From: Rotaria socialis
Lineage: Eukaryota; Rotifera; Eurotatoria; Philodinida; Philodinidae
Direction: 5' to 3'
Assembly (NCBI GenBank): GCA_905331475.1
Contig: CAJNYU010001943.1
Span: 62,001-126,000, forward strand
Length of the DNA: 64,000 nt
Under the pieces are notes generated by a model that made no database searches, was not told the origin of the DNA, and saw nothing but the letters and a program-made list of their open reading frames with translations. The translations under genes and the position numbers were made by a program. This document shows positions 11,697 through 25,190 of the stretch, piece by piece; positions within the stretch are counted from its first letter, which is position 1, and every line of letters starts with the position of its first letter.

Positions 11697-14600
11697 TTAG
11701 TGTAAATGATTTTGTGAAAGCATATGAAAGTAAGGGCCACGTTGTTGTGCCAATTCTGCATGTGTACCGCTTTCTATTATGCGTCCTCGCTCAATCACAC
11801 AAATCGAATTACACGAACGAATAGTTGAAAGACGATGAGCAATAATGAGTGACGTTAGACTAGGATCTTCTTCGTGGGCTTTTTCGAGAGCTTCTTGTAT
11901 AATCTAAAATTTTGAAATGTAGAAGAATATTCAATTGATAAATATACAAACAAATAAACGAACGTACTTGTTCATTTTGCGAATCCATGGCGCTTGTAGC
12001 TTCGTCTAAGAGTAGAACTTTCGGTCGACGAAGAAAAACTCTAGCTATCGCAATACGCTGTTTCTCGCCGCCTGACAAAAAGCTACCTTTCATTCCTACT
12101 CTTGTTTCATATCCCTTGAAAAAAATAATATAATTTACTGTGACGATGGATGCATTATATATTAATCTATTTTTTAACCTGAGGCAAATGTTCGATAAAC
12201 TGATGAACATTGGCTCTGCGTGCTGCATTGATAATGTCTTGTCTTGGAATATCTTCTAAGCCATATGATATATTTTCAGCAATCGTTAAATCGAATAAAA
12301 TAGGTTCTTGATGAACATAGCCGAATTGAGAACGAAGCCAATGAATATTTAGATTTCGGATATCAATTCCATCAAGAAGCTAAATTGAATAGACAAAATT
12401 TTATTTAATTCTTCAAATTACATGTTAAAAAATACTAACTATTTGACCCCTTGTAGTATCATAGAATCGTTCCAACAATTGAACAATAGTCGATTTTCCA
12501 CAACCGGATGTACCTATACGAATAACGTTGCATAGCTACAATTTTCAAAGAAGCATTTGATTGAAACATACCAACAACAGCTATACGTTGGCCTGAATAA
12601 AAAATGAAAATTGAAAACAATACGGGTTACATTGGAAACTATTACACTTACCAGGCTCGATATTCAACTGTAATTTATTGAGAATAGTAGATGTTGGCCG
12701 AGTCGGATAGATAAATTTGACTTCATCAAATTTAATCTCGCCTCGAAAATCAGGCTAAACGAACCATATAATATATTTAAGGCATATGGACGATAGAAAG
12801 AAATTAATTATCTTTTTGTTCTCTTACCAATTCTTGCCCTTCGGTAGATCCGTTGTCGATGACTGGTATTCGATCAAATAAGTCAAAAAATGTTTCAGCA
12901 GCTGAAACTGAATCTGCGATTCGCTCAGCTCTAAAATGCAAAAGAAGTAGCAGAGAAACAAACAAAATAGATCTATGGAGACTTACATCATCCCGATCAG
13001 TTTCAATGCTTGCAATGAAAAGATAGCAAACGCAAGGACCCTAATAAAATTGAAATCATAATGAAATATTGCCTCTTAATTATTATAGTGTGATTGCAAT
13101 TACATTATTATACCATGATTGGTCACTTCTTTTCTTTCGTAAAGTACAAGAGCACGCCAATACAGAAATACCAAAGTGTATATCTCTAATATCCATAATA
13201 AACCAAATGTCATTGAAAATAAAATTTGCGGTTTCCAAGACAATCTATAGAGGAAAAAGAACTAAAGATTTATTCGAGTAAAGTATTTAATTCACTAACA
13301 TGGTAACTTTTTTAATAAGCCCAGAATATTGTCGTAACACTTCTTTTTCTATTGATAGTTGTTTTATTGTACGCATGTTATGAATAACTTCAACGACAAG
13401 CTGCAACAAGTTAAACAGTGAATAACGGTAAACTGTATAATTTATCAAAAACAAAACTCACAATAAGCGAGTCTTTTTAAAATCAATACAACACGAGAAA
13501 ATATAAAATTGAACTTACCTTACTCGCTGATTCAATAATGGGATCGCATTTTTCGCTGAGCCATAAACGTACAGACACCTCTGCACCGAGACTTATAAAT
13601 AGAACTACTAATGCACAAATAGCGATTAACGCTAATTCCGCATTTATTATCCATCCAAATATAAATCCAAAAAGTACCAAAGCGAGAACTTCACAAACGG
13701 ATCCTAATCGTGTAGTCAACATTTCCTGAATTGCTGCTGCATCAGAAGAAAGGCGAGTAGAAATTGCACCTGAACTATTTTCAGGTCGATCAAAATAAGC
13801 AACTTCTTGACGAAGTAGACAGGTAAACGTTTTCGAACGAATACGTTGTGTCAATTTCGATCCTGCGATGGCAAAAGCTGTATACTATAAAAAAAAAGAG
13901 TAAATAAATCATCAATGCTATTCATACGTAGTAGTTTTACCTGACAGAATCGAATAAACATTAAAACAACGCCCATAACTAGGAAGATAAAACTAATCAG
14001 CAACACATGGCGACGTAGCTGAGAGTTTGAACAATATTTGAAAGCCTGTACAATGGGAAAAAACGGAAAAAGAAAGATGTATATTGTCAATCTTTTATCG
14101 CCACTCTAACAAAAAATGTATCACGCACTTCAACTATTTTGGCAAGTAAGAATGCAAGAAATGGTTCTGCTGCTCCATTAATTATACATGCCAAACAAGC
14201 AACCAATATTGTCAACCATTCAGGTTTATTCATTGCTAGGAGTCTTACAATGACGTTTCGTTGCTTCAGTGGCTTTGAACTATCCTAAAGGAGAGTTTAT
14301 CAATAATGATACGTTAAAAGATTTCCAGTATTATGCTTACTTTGTCCTCATCAGTTGTTACACTACCGCTAATAAAACGAGAATGTCTGAATGCTAAAAA
14401 TAGAAAGTGCAACAATCAAGAATATTTACTATTAGAATACAAACATACGTAGAAAATTTTCAGATTGTTTTCTTATTGTTTCTATGGCCATCATATCATC
14501 ACTATCCTCATCGGTTCTTTCTACTTGTTGACTTTTGACCATTGATTGATATTTACCTCCATCTTTTGCTATTAACGTTTCATGAGTACCTTGTTCAATC

Positions 14601-17600
14601 ACAGTTCCTTTATCTAATACATATATTTGATCAGCATTTTGAATTGTGGTCAAACGATGGGCAATAACAATAGTTGTACGACCTAAACAGATTATTATAT
14701 CTATTCGATAAGATTCTTTTTTTCCCATTTGTTTCTACCTTTGCATGCTTGATTGAGTGTTTCTTGAACAATTTTTTCGCTGGCACTATCTAGGGCACTT
14801 GTTGCTTCATCCAGTAAAAGAAATGTGGGCTGCTTAACAAGAGCGCGAGCTAAAGCAATACGTTGTTTTTCACCGCCACTCAACTGTACACCACGTTCAC
14901 CAACAAGTGTTTCGTATTTCTAAATAAAAAAACAATAGTTCAGACACCTGAATATATAGATGCATGTTTGACGCAAACATAAGGTAATCGCGTGATAAAA
15001 TCATGTGCGTTTGCTTCTTGTGCTGCTTGTTCAATTTCTAGACGTGTTGCATTAAGTTTACCATAACGAATATTCTCATAAATAGTCGTACCAAATAAAA
15101 TCTATAGTAAAAGTGAATTGCGCAGAAATGGAGAATAGGGAATCAAAACTAACATACAGGTTCTTGACTGACTACTCCGATATTTTTTCGCAGCTCATTG
15201 ACACCGTACTCTGTGATTGCTCGGCCGTCGATTGTAATTTGTCCAGATGAAGGCTCATAGTAGCGAAGAAAGAGTGATAAACATGTACTTTTTCCTATAA
15301 TCAATTGTAAATTCAACTAACTAAGATAATATGAAGATTGTTCTGTTTGAAAAATATTTACCACAACCACTTGAACCTACGATAGCAGTTGTTTGACCAG
15401 AACGTGCTCTAATAGAAAGATTATGCAAAACCGGAGCATCTTTTCTGGTTGGATAAACAAAATTAACGTCGTTAAATGCAACATCACCATTGATATTAAC
15501 AATTGAGTCTGTATCATCTCTCCATACATCACTTTCATTGATAGCTGCATCATTTCCCTATATCATGTAAGCAATACAAACAATATCTACTGGCATCAAA
15601 TTTGAATTTATTCGTATTACCTCATCAATAAGTCGGAACACGGGTGCAGCTGCACCTAGAGCTTCTGAATATGATTGAAAAAAAGGACCAATAAAACTGA
15701 TGAAAGAAAACGACTCTGCAAAGATGGAAACAATCTACATTAAAATATTAGTGGTAGTTTCATTCCTTTCTTTTCCAGTGATTATATGAATGACTTACGA
15801 CAAGAATATCTGAAATATCGATGCTGCGACTACTGTTTCGTGATATAAGAAGCGAACCGGAGATGAAACCCACTGCATAAACTAAATAGGCCATTAGAGA
15901 TAGCCAACCGGTAAAGATTCCAAGCACTGCACCTTGACGTATGCTACTCCAACGAGTTGTCTCTAGTTCTTTTTCGTATCTAAATTAAAAAGAAGTATCG
16001 AAGTATTTTATCATATTATATACGATAATTATTTCTATATATTAGCTTACCGGGTTTGCTCAAATTTGCTGCCATTGAGAGAAAGAACTGTGCGCAATGA
16101 ACTGAACACTTCTTGAACAATTTTTCCTGCTCTCGAGTATGTCACCAATTCATTAAGGGTTTCACTAGCAATGACCTTGACTAATTAATATAGCTTTAGT
16201 TTATTGAAAAACAAATCATACCTTTGAAAAAATATATGAACTACCAATGATCAACGGTAGCAGTAATAGCATGATCAATGTCAATTTCCAGTCGACAATA
16301 AAAGATGCTACTATGTAGACAATAAAACCCAATAAGGTTGCAACCAAAATTAATAATTCAAAACCAATGCCTTTTTCGATCTTTTCGATGTTGCTTTATA
16401 ATTATGAAATCTGGCTAAGTTATTGGATATAAAATATTAAGAAGACTTACTCAAATAGTTTTCCATTAAGTTCAGCAGCTGATGTAGTATCCAAGTAAGA
16501 AATTTTCTGAAAAAAGAAACAGAGAAAGAAACAATCAGATAGATGGGATTGGATTTTATAGTTTCACTACGATTCGACTCGCATTAACCCATTTCCATGT
16601 CGACCACTATAGCTTTTCCTAAGTTCAATCGAGCGACAAATTAAAATTTTTGTTTTAGAAAATTCTGCTACACATTTTATTTTTAGTACAAATTCATGTT
16701 CTAAATCATCTAATAGTAAAATGTTTAATCAATTTGTATTCACTTTATCAGACAATGTTTATCTTCCAGGACTTTTATTGTTACTTGAAAAATGAGTAAA
16801 TTGACAGTAATTTAATCCTGAATGATAAAGATATATTGCCACAGCCTACACTTCACTTCTAATATAATTCGGCACTCGATTTTCTTTCCAGGTCGACTAA
16901 TCCGACATCGGATCCGATAGGAGCCTGGGAATATCCTACAATCCGATACAATTCTATTGGATTCCGGGTCGAGAAATCGATGTCGGATCCTCAGTGTCGG
17001 AATCCTATGAACTTCCGATGACATACAACGGTTTTTCCTTGGAATTCATAGGAATCCGACACTGAGGATCCGACATCGATTCCTCGACCCGGAATCCAAC
17101 GATAATTCTGTAAGATCTGTCAGGATCCGATAAAATCCTGTTGGATTCCAGTCGGATCTGGTGGGTTCCGATAGGTGCCTACTGTCGGATTGCTCGACCT
17201 GGGTTGGACTCTACCCATTGGATATCAAATATTCATATATATTTGTGGTCAATCGAGTGAATCTTCCCAAATGTCCCCTTGATTTATATGATTTTGTTTT
17301 TCTCATGGATATTAGATATCAATCGTATCTGAAAAATCTAGAACTGTTTCTATGAGATAGTTTCGTGTAGGCAAATTTGTATGAAAAGATTCTGAGCTAG
17401 CAAAATTATACTAGCTGTGAATTTTGGTTTCTTTCCAAAGAAGACTCTTGTTGAATTATCATTGATATTCGAAGAGGATTATGAAATATTTCTTTTCCGG
17501 AGATACGAAGTCTAGATAGTCTGAACGTTTTGATACAGAGTACTACACACAAAACCATGAAATCAGGATGGCTTCGAAAATGAAATTCAAAAGAACAAGA

Positions 17601-20600
17601 TATTTGAAAACTCGAAATCTTCGATGAGAACCTCCTACAATAGATAAATATTGAAAGTGTCATACTCACTTATCCTTTTAATAATAATTGAAATCATTCT
17701 AGATTTCGTATATTGGTCCTATCTCCTGTCTATAGCTAGAAAATAATTGAAACAAATAAGTAAGATTTGGAAACTTTTCATTACAACGTCCGTATATATG
17801 TGTCTATTCAATATTGAGATGGCAAATAGCTTTTCATAACCTCTGAAGTTCTATCAATAAAGAAGATTTCTGGTAGCATATTTCCAAATTCATTGTCTAT
17901 TACACTTAAAATAACTTTGTAGAACAAAATAAACAGTTATCCTATAGCCCTCAAAAACATCAGAATCTTGATATTTTTCTGCGGACTTCTAAGAAAGTAT
18001 ATGATATATGAGTGAAAGTGAGATTGAACATAAATTTGTAATGTTACTACGAATCTTCACTTTCAGTTGTAGTATTTTTAGCAATATAAAGGTGTTTAAC
18101 TATACCAAGCTGTTAACTTGATACTTCAGTTTATTTTTCTAGACTTGTTAGAATAGACAATATATCGACGATGAAGATCTTTTAAAAAGATGTAGCATCA
18201 AATGTAATAAGTGTATAGAACAATGAGAAACGGCTGTACTTAAACTTTGACTACAATTTCTTTTCTAAGTTTAAACATATATAACATACGCGTTGAGTAA
18301 ATGACCGAAAGAGAGCAATTGTCATGCGTTGTATTTGTCGTTTCATACTCAAGGTCCAAATGAAGCATCCAACCGAGCTGGCCACAAATTCGATAGCGCC
18401 AATTACTATAAGAACAGAGAAAAACGCGAGAACACGTATAGTTTTTATTATAATTAAATTTTTAAGTTTATCCTACTTACTAAAACCCCAATAAATTATT
18501 TTCATAACCTTATCTCTAAATGGAGTCACCGTCGTAGGTAGAGTTGACAAAAAATTTGTATAACTATTGGTGGATAATCTAAGATGAAAATTAAGAAAGA
18601 AAAATAAATGAAATGCATAATACTCAATGAAAGTTTCCAAAGAATTACTTGTCCAAGGAGGCACGTTTTACTACATGAACATCGATATTTGAATGATATG
18701 TGTAGTTGTTATTGACAAGATCGGTTAAGTTATTTTGTTGCTGATCACACTTATTACCAAATGACTGATTAGCAAACAATCCCGTCAGCATACCAAAGAA
18801 AATTAGACTGAAGAGAATACAAATCGATTGCACCAGTACCAAAAACAAAGCGACAGACATCATGATAAAATCGGTACGATTTGCAAATCGAAACTAAAAC
18901 AATATCGAATTTATAAATCAGTTTGGATTTTTTCTCAATTCACTTACTAATCGCTGAATACCAACTGGCTCAGCCTCATCATTTCGTTCAGCATCATCGT
19001 CTATTTTTTTATAATTTGCGCCGTTCTCTTTTCTGTTGAACCACAGGCGCCAATTAGAAAAACTATAAATAATATAAGATTAGCTTTATTTTTCCGAAAA
19101 CACATACAACTAGATATTCTTTACTTGAAAAGGTTTTAAAACATTAGACAAGTTTTCTCTTTTCTAAAATGAATTCTACATCAACATATACCAAGCGAGA
19201 AAAGCAAGACTCGCGTAGTTCGAAAGTAGAGTGGAAGTAGAACGTGAGTAGGTGGAATTACAGCTGAAGTAGATTGCAACTGTATTTTCACTGTAATCCC
19301 ACTCTACTTCCGAAGTATGAGAGTCTCGATTTTCCTCCTTGACATATACTCGACGTTAAAGTAGTCAGTGAAGAAATTTCTACTCAATTCATACATCGCA
19401 GCGCTTGTCAGGAGCGAAAAATTATTTGCAAAGGACGTTCCCCTCGGAATTTATCAGTACACTGCGATGTATGACTCAATTGAATGATTTGCAACGCTAT
19501 CAATTATCAGAAAAAATCTATCTACCATGATAATACTTTTGTTCAAGAGTTCTATGTCTGATAGAATCAGCAATATCCGTTCAGACTAATTATTCTATTA
19601 TTAAAATGATACCTCATGATTAATTGATGATACAATTTCTTATTGATCAAAAATAATACTTCAAAGTTCTGCGGTATAAATACAATGGGAAAAAAGATTC
19701 AGAAACTTTTTCACACACACCGTCGAAAAAATATTCCGAAACAAAAAAGACCTTTATAGCAACTTTCTTTTTGGCATCCGAGCGATAAGAGTCTTGATTT
19801 AGTTCTTGAAAAATAGTTTTTCTTAAAAGGTTTGTTTTAAACTGTCGTGTTTTTCCAATTGACTACTTCGTTTCGAATATGGAAGCATTTTACAGTCCAT
19901 TCGCTGCACGGACAATTCGCCGCCAGACAATTTGTGGCATGTACCATTCGTTGTATGGACAATTCGTTGTCAGACTATTCGTCACGAATGCACTGTAATT
20001 GATTATAACTGTACTATGCCTTACTGTTTATTGGCTTAACTAAAACCGTGTTTCAATTAATGTATAAAATTATAATTCTGTTATCCTCACCAAGCAAACA
20101 ATGAATATTCTGATACTATTTTTGAATAATAGAAAAAAGCAATTATTTTGAAAGCTAAAAATAAAATTGTTCTATAAAGCAGAGATGTCCACAGGGTGAT
20201 TTTTTTGTGTCCTGCCCCTGCCCTGTTGAAAAAAATGCAAAAATTTAAAATGTACTCTGATGAGCTGGCATACGGAGAACATCTTTGAACTGGATCCGAG
20301 TATTTCCTGAATTAATTCGTTCCAAACAGCTTTCCAAAAAAGACAAAATACTTTTGAAGCAGAATATGGCAGGATCTATCCAGCCCGTATATGAATTCTA
20401 CTGAAAAACTACCTGGTAGAAAGCTAAAATCCCGAAAAATCATACGAAACTGAATCAATTTTGGTAAAACCCATAGTGATTCGCCCAGAAGAACGTTACA
20501 ATGACTCATACTATTTGCTGTGCAGATCTTGCCGTACTCTATCGATTAGACACCTTTTGAGCTCGATTTAACATTCCCGACTCATAGAAATTAGGTCCAA

Positions 20601-23600
20601 ATTCCTAAATTTTTTGCTAAATCCTTTCGTAAGCGCAATAGCAACTTTCCGAGGTAGCCACGGTGGCTTCTAAACAGATTTTTACCCGCTCTATCGACTG
20701 GAGGCCACTGCGACTATGTTGAAAAAATCTTTCTGGCCCATCGCGACGAGATTTAGCAAAATTGGTTGAGTTTTGTATGGCTCTTTTATGATTTTTGTGA
20801 CTTTCAGTTTTTTTAGGAAGCTTTTGAGTACGATTGGTATCTAGGCTGAATAAAGCTCAGCGAGTTCTACTTGAAAAGTAGTTTGTCCCTGTTCGGTAGT
20901 CCTTTGGAGTGACCCATTCTTAAAATATTCGAATTTTCCATTCTCACTTAAGATATCCTACGTCTTTTATGGTCACTATTTATAATTATCTTGATTCTAC
21001 CGTATTCATACGGTGGTCAATATAAATTGGAAGTTCTGCTTACCAGTTGCTGTCGCTCTCTGGAGTCTATTTTTTATCGTTTATTTTTGATACTTCGAAA
21101 CTAAAAGTATTTCTTCAGAACTGAAATTCAAACAACTGAATTTTTACCCTGCAGAGTACGGCTCCCACCCTGCCCTACCCTGAAATTTGCCTTGGCCTAC
21201 CCTGTCCTGTTACAGGGGAGGGTGAAATTAATTTTTCTACTCTGCCCTGTGGACATCTCTACTATAAAGTAAAGACAGTCACTTGTTTTCAGTGGTAATT
21301 TAATAATTTACTACTGTTTTACGAAGAATGAGTACAAATAAGATTTTTTCAAGTGAGAAGGACAAGTCTATGCTTGGCAATGAAGGTTACAATTATACTT
21401 TAGAACGAAAAGCTTTTGCGAAAATGGTTTTTCGATATCACAGTTGAGATTGCAAAGGTAAATTTAACTAAAATATGATTTTCACTAAACTTCTCTATGC
21501 ATAAATTTCTCTTCGCCTCTACATTAATTGTGTTACATTCAATTAGTTACTTCACACTAAATAAAAATGCGTTGGCTGTATGCGCCGTGAATTTTTGTGT
21601 TATGCTCTCTATTACAAAAATGTATCGTAAATTTTTGTGTCGCACTTTTAATTAAACAAATATGTCGTATATTTTTCGCGTTCTGTCAGTCGACTAGTCG
21701 TTCACTATTTGTTATGAACATACAGCGACATATAAGCAACATCGTTGAATGCATGGAAGATAAGTTCTTGAAATAAAATTTTCGTTGAAATCAATTCTTG
21801 AATACTTTATAATCAAGGAATTGTCATCCCGAACCATGATCCGGGAAGGACTATACTGGATAGTCTGATAGGAATCGAACCAATTCCAAATCAGCCAGAT
21901 CTTAGGATCTGATCAGATGGAATTTTCAAAAAGTAAAGAGATATATGTAATTAAATTTAAAAAAATATCGAAATATGCGTTTCAAAAACAACCAATGAAA
22001 ATGTGTCGGATGTGTTGTGAAAAATGCGTCGTGGTCTTGCTGGGCAGAATGTGTCGCAACGAGCATCTCATGTCGTACTCGAATGTGCCGTGTTTTGTGT
22101 CGTAAACTACGACACATCCGACATATTTTTACTTAGAGTGTTGACGACTTGCCAATGTGACGAATTGTCCGTGACTAATTATCCAGCTACCAAAATATTT
22201 TGAATAGCATCATATTCAATAGAAAAAAATGATTTTCTACAGGCTAGTGCATTCTAGAAACGAAAATACTTTAATGATAAAATTTCAGATACTTCATTAT
22301 GCCTAAGATCTAACAGATTTTCATCAATGGTGGAATGTGGGCGAACTTCACAATGCATAGACTAATATGAATTACACAAGTGAAGTAATTCATGTTCTTT
22401 GTCTTCAATTAAAATCATAACCAGAGCAATTAATTGCTAATTACAGTTGTTTGTTTCTTGTCATGTTTTTCATCAGTTATCGAATATTTAATAATGATAA
22501 AAAAGAATACCCTAGTCAACTCTCCATAGAAGAATCCCAGGGAGTCCCTAGGGATTTCGTTCTTTTGCGTGGACTCCCTGGTGACTCCCCGGAGAGTTAT
22601 CTGGCAAAAATCGATGAAATATCTAATTACTAATAAATTCATCTAAATTTTTTAAAATTTAAAAAAATTAAAAAGTTTCTTTTTAATTTAAAAAAATTTC
22701 ATCAATTCTCCCCAGAGCAATCCCCGGGGAGCCCCCAAATAAAAAGTCCCCGGGGACTCACGACAGGGACTCCCCGGGGAGAATGAATTAGGGATGTCAA
22801 ATATTTTACAAGGATACAGGCGTGTAGAAAATTCAATTCACTATTAATTGGTATGATGAGGGCTCAAATGCATACGTTTCACGGCAAATATAATTACTCA
22901 CACATTTAGAAATACATGTTGCTCAGCAGAGACAAGAAAAAAAGTCAAATACTTCATATCAATAAAATTTCTATGATTTTGGTAATTTTGTAAAGAAAAC
23001 TATTAATGGGATCACACTCTATTATGATTATATGGTAAAAGGAATGGTTATTCGAAACCCGACGATGAATATTTATTTCATTACGGGTCAATAATTTTGG
23101 ATTCCACAGGAAAGACGCGTGAAAAATCCCAGAAAATGCAGAAGCTGCAAATAGTATTACAGCTAGTACATTTTCGGGCTTTTATGTTATGGTCAACGGT
23201 TGTTTTTAGTTTGATAGAGTGAAAAATTGACCAGATTTCACTGGAAACAATTGAAAAATTTTCTGATCAGAATAATACCTTCTTGTCAAAACCTGTCTGT
23301 ACTTATTGCCTTGAGTTTTTAAAGATATTTTCAACGGATAGCTTATTATTCTTGTATTTATAGATAAAATATTTTCTAAATTAGAGTTTCTTTTCATTTT
23401 GATTCATTTTTACAGCGAGTTGTTCAATATAGGCCTACTTAAAATTTGAAAAACTTTCATTTTTTCTCTTTACGATGGTACTTTAACCTTTATTCATTAA
23501 TTTTTTACTTTTAATTTATAAATAAAGGGAGCACGAAGAATCATTATCTAGAAAACAATCGATCTAAATTCTCATTTTTTTCGGATGCATTCATATTTCA

Positions 23601-24652
23601 ATATGAAGAATTATATATCAGCATCGGTAACTCTAGTTCTATTCCTTTTTTTGCATCTAGTAGAATACAGCTAGTATTACTAACGTAAGCCTTTATTAAT
23701 TTACATCAGTTATTATAGTTGATATGTATGACAACGATAGTGAGGTTATATAAGTTTATCTGAATAATGTTTCAAAACATTATTCACATATTGTGTAGGA
23801 CACTATCAAATATCGAATTCTGATTCACCAAGAACAAAAAATTCAAATTGATTAGAAATGAATTAGTAACTATATACCATTTCAGCTGACGATTATTTAT
23901 TCGATCAATCGAAATCAAACTTTGTAACTTTTTTCAAGGATTTGGTCGATCTATCATATAATTTCACTTCACCTGTATATATTGAAGTAGCTTTTACTGA
24001 TAGATTACCATCTTCTTAATGGTAAACTTATCTGTAAATTTAATCATATCCAATATTAGTGAATTGGATTTTTCACACGCCTGTATCTGCGTAAAATCTT
24101 TGATATACGTTTTTATTATTCTAAATCTGCAATTGATAAATAAAAATAAGATAAAAACAAACAACTATAATTGACAATTAATTGCTGCGTTTATTATATT
24201 AATTGAAGACGAAAAATATGAATTACTTCACTTCTGTCATCCCTGCTAGTCTATACATTGTGCGTTTCGCCTACATTCCACCATTCATGAAAAATCTGTT
24301 CAGTCAGAGATCTATTGAAATATCTGACATTTTATCAATAGCCTTTTTCGTTTCTAAAGCACATTGGCCTGTAAATAATCACTTTTTTTACTATTGAATA
24401 TAATGTCATTCGAAATATTTGTTTGTCAAACAATGGTAAGATTAGGAGAAATTACTTGCATGTTTAGATGCATTGTTTAGAAAAGAAAAACATTCTTGCA
24501 TATTTAAAGAACAACTAATTTATATAAGGAGCATGCAGTATATAAATTGAGACGTACCTGTTTTTCAGATTTACTTTCTTATTTCCATCGCTATCATCAT
24601 CAGTGATAGAAAACTTGTTGGACGGGTCTAATAATGGTTGTCTATCACTCAT
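11697..24652 (-). CDS. ABCB-subfamily full transporter (P-glycoprotein/MDR-like)
   Basis: A full ABC exporter of the ABCB1 type, which pumps hydrophobic compounds across the plasma membrane using ATP. Twenty-nine exons were read, from ATG 24652 ([20 protein letters not shown]) to TAA 11697; they sum to 4020 nt, or 1,339 residues. The order is TMD1 (exons 3-10, about 24652-15620), NBD1 (15557-14449), TMD2 (14393-12987) and NBD2 (12754-11697). NBD1 has Walker A GSSGCGKST, Q-loop VSQEPILFG, signature LSGGEKQR, Walker [13 protein letters not shown] and H-loop AHRLTT. NBD2 has [37 protein letters not shown] and AHRLST. Both ATP sites are therefore complete. Intron 1 (24557-19063) and intron 5 (18289-16507) are large and repeat-laden; the others are short. 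One exon (12592-12572) is only 21 nt. ABCB1 versus other ABCB full transporters cannot be settled by eye. Confidence 0.93.
12572..12592 (-). other. 21-nt microexon of the ABCB gene
   Basis: This exon supplies the residues between EPG and the Walker A loop of NBD2 (QRIAVVG). It has AG before and GTATG after and keeps phase on both sides. Skipping it would remove seven residues directly before the P-loop. Confidence 0.75.
16957..17099. repeat. Near-perfect 55-bp inverted repeat (hairpin) in ABCB intron 5
   Basis: The left arm, 16957-17011, is the reverse complement of 17045-17099 with two mismatches; a 33-nt loop separates them. The arms carry GTCGGATCCTCAGTGTCGG. Related GTCGGATCC-type sequence extends over about 16870-17215, and diverged relatives occur near 11155-11450 and 21820-21916. 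This suggests a dispersed palindromic or satellite-like element. Confidence 0.85.
19190..19500. repeat. Imperfect palindromes in ABCB intron 1
   Basis: Two imperfect inverted repeats lie side by side. One pairs GAAAGTAGAGTGG (about 19218) with CCACTCTACTTCC (about 19299). The other pairs ATACATCGCAG (about 19391) with CTGCGATGTAT (about 19461). Their origin is not known. Confidence 0.5.
20180..21261. mobile_element. Non-autonomous hAT-like DNA transposon (about 1.08 kb)
   Basis: The ends are inverted repeats: left CAGAGATGTCCACAGGG, right (reverse complement) TAGAGATGTCCACAGGG. An 8-bp direct repeat CTATAAAG flanks the element exactly, at 20172-20179 and 21262-21269. An 8-bp target duplication and YAGAG-type termini are hallmarks of the hAT superfamily. 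Inside, no long open frame or transposase motif was recognised, so it is probably a deletion derivative moved in trans. It sits in intron 1 of the ABCB gene. The TIR identity and the duplication are seen directly; the superfamily is an inference. Confidence 0.8.
21998..22130. repeat. Inverted repeat with ATGTGTCGGATGTGT arms
   Basis: AAATGTGTCGGATGTGT near 21998-22015 pairs with ACACATCCGACATATTT near 22112-22128, with one mismatch. The intervening DNA has several GTGTCG/CGACAC words. It may be a small palindromic element in ABCB intron 1. Confidence 0.55.
22505..22795. repeat. GC-rich palindromic element with repeated GACTCCCCGGGGA words
   Basis: This short island stands out from its AT-rich surroundings. 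Words such as GGGAGTCCCTAGGGA, GACTCCCTGG, CCCCGGGGAGCCCCC, AGTCCCCGGGGACTC and GACTCCCCGGGGAG recur in both orientations, and the two outer edges are weakly inverted copies. A MITE-like or satellite-like element within ABCB intron 1 is likely. Confidence 0.6.
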
Positions 24653-24890
24653 TTGCTTAGTGTTTTAATTGCTTTAGTATGATGAGAGTAATGAAATAGA
24701 CTCTACTTATATCCTCAGTAAAAACTTCGCGCTTATTGCTCACTTGACTGCTCATGCGTATTGTCTCTCTTTTTTTTCTTTTTTTGTAGCCTACCAAGTA
24801 AAACAAAATATAAATGCAAGAGAGCATTTACCTTTGGCAATTCTTTTTACAAACCGACAAGTCAAATCATTTATTTCTTCATTTAGCGAT

Positions 24891-25028
24891 TTGATCCGTG
24901 GACTGGTGAACAGTGGATAAGCGTTCGTTTCTAAAACTTAGGCAATGCAACACACTTATGCATTATATTATACACACGCATTCTGCGTATAAAACCTGAC
25001 TTAAATATAACGCATTTTCAATTTTATA
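24891..25028. repeat. Direct repeat copy 1 (138 bp) upstream of ABCB
   Basis: Starts TTGATCCGTGGACTGGTGAA and ends at ATTTTATAAT. It is repeated 300 bp later with only a few substitutions. It lies about 240 bp upstream of the ABCB start codon. Confidence 0.9.
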
Positions 25029-25190
25029 ATGNTTTTTCTAAGCATTTAGATTCAAGAAACGATAGATAGACCATTTAGATCTGTAAACAAAATGCATGGT
25101 CACTTTCGTAATTTTTTCAAAACTCGATCAAAGTCATATAGATCCGACATATACGAGTCTCGTTGTTTTCTTTAGCAACTGAAAATTGTT

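Noticed and set aside
13538..13729. Plus-strand open frame inside the ABCB gene
   Set aside because: Antisense shadow of exon 19, which has clear transporter sequence on the minus strand.
20312..20509. Open frame inside the hAT-like element considered as transposase remnant
   Set aside because: Short and without BED-finger or hAT dimerisation motifs; no support for coding.
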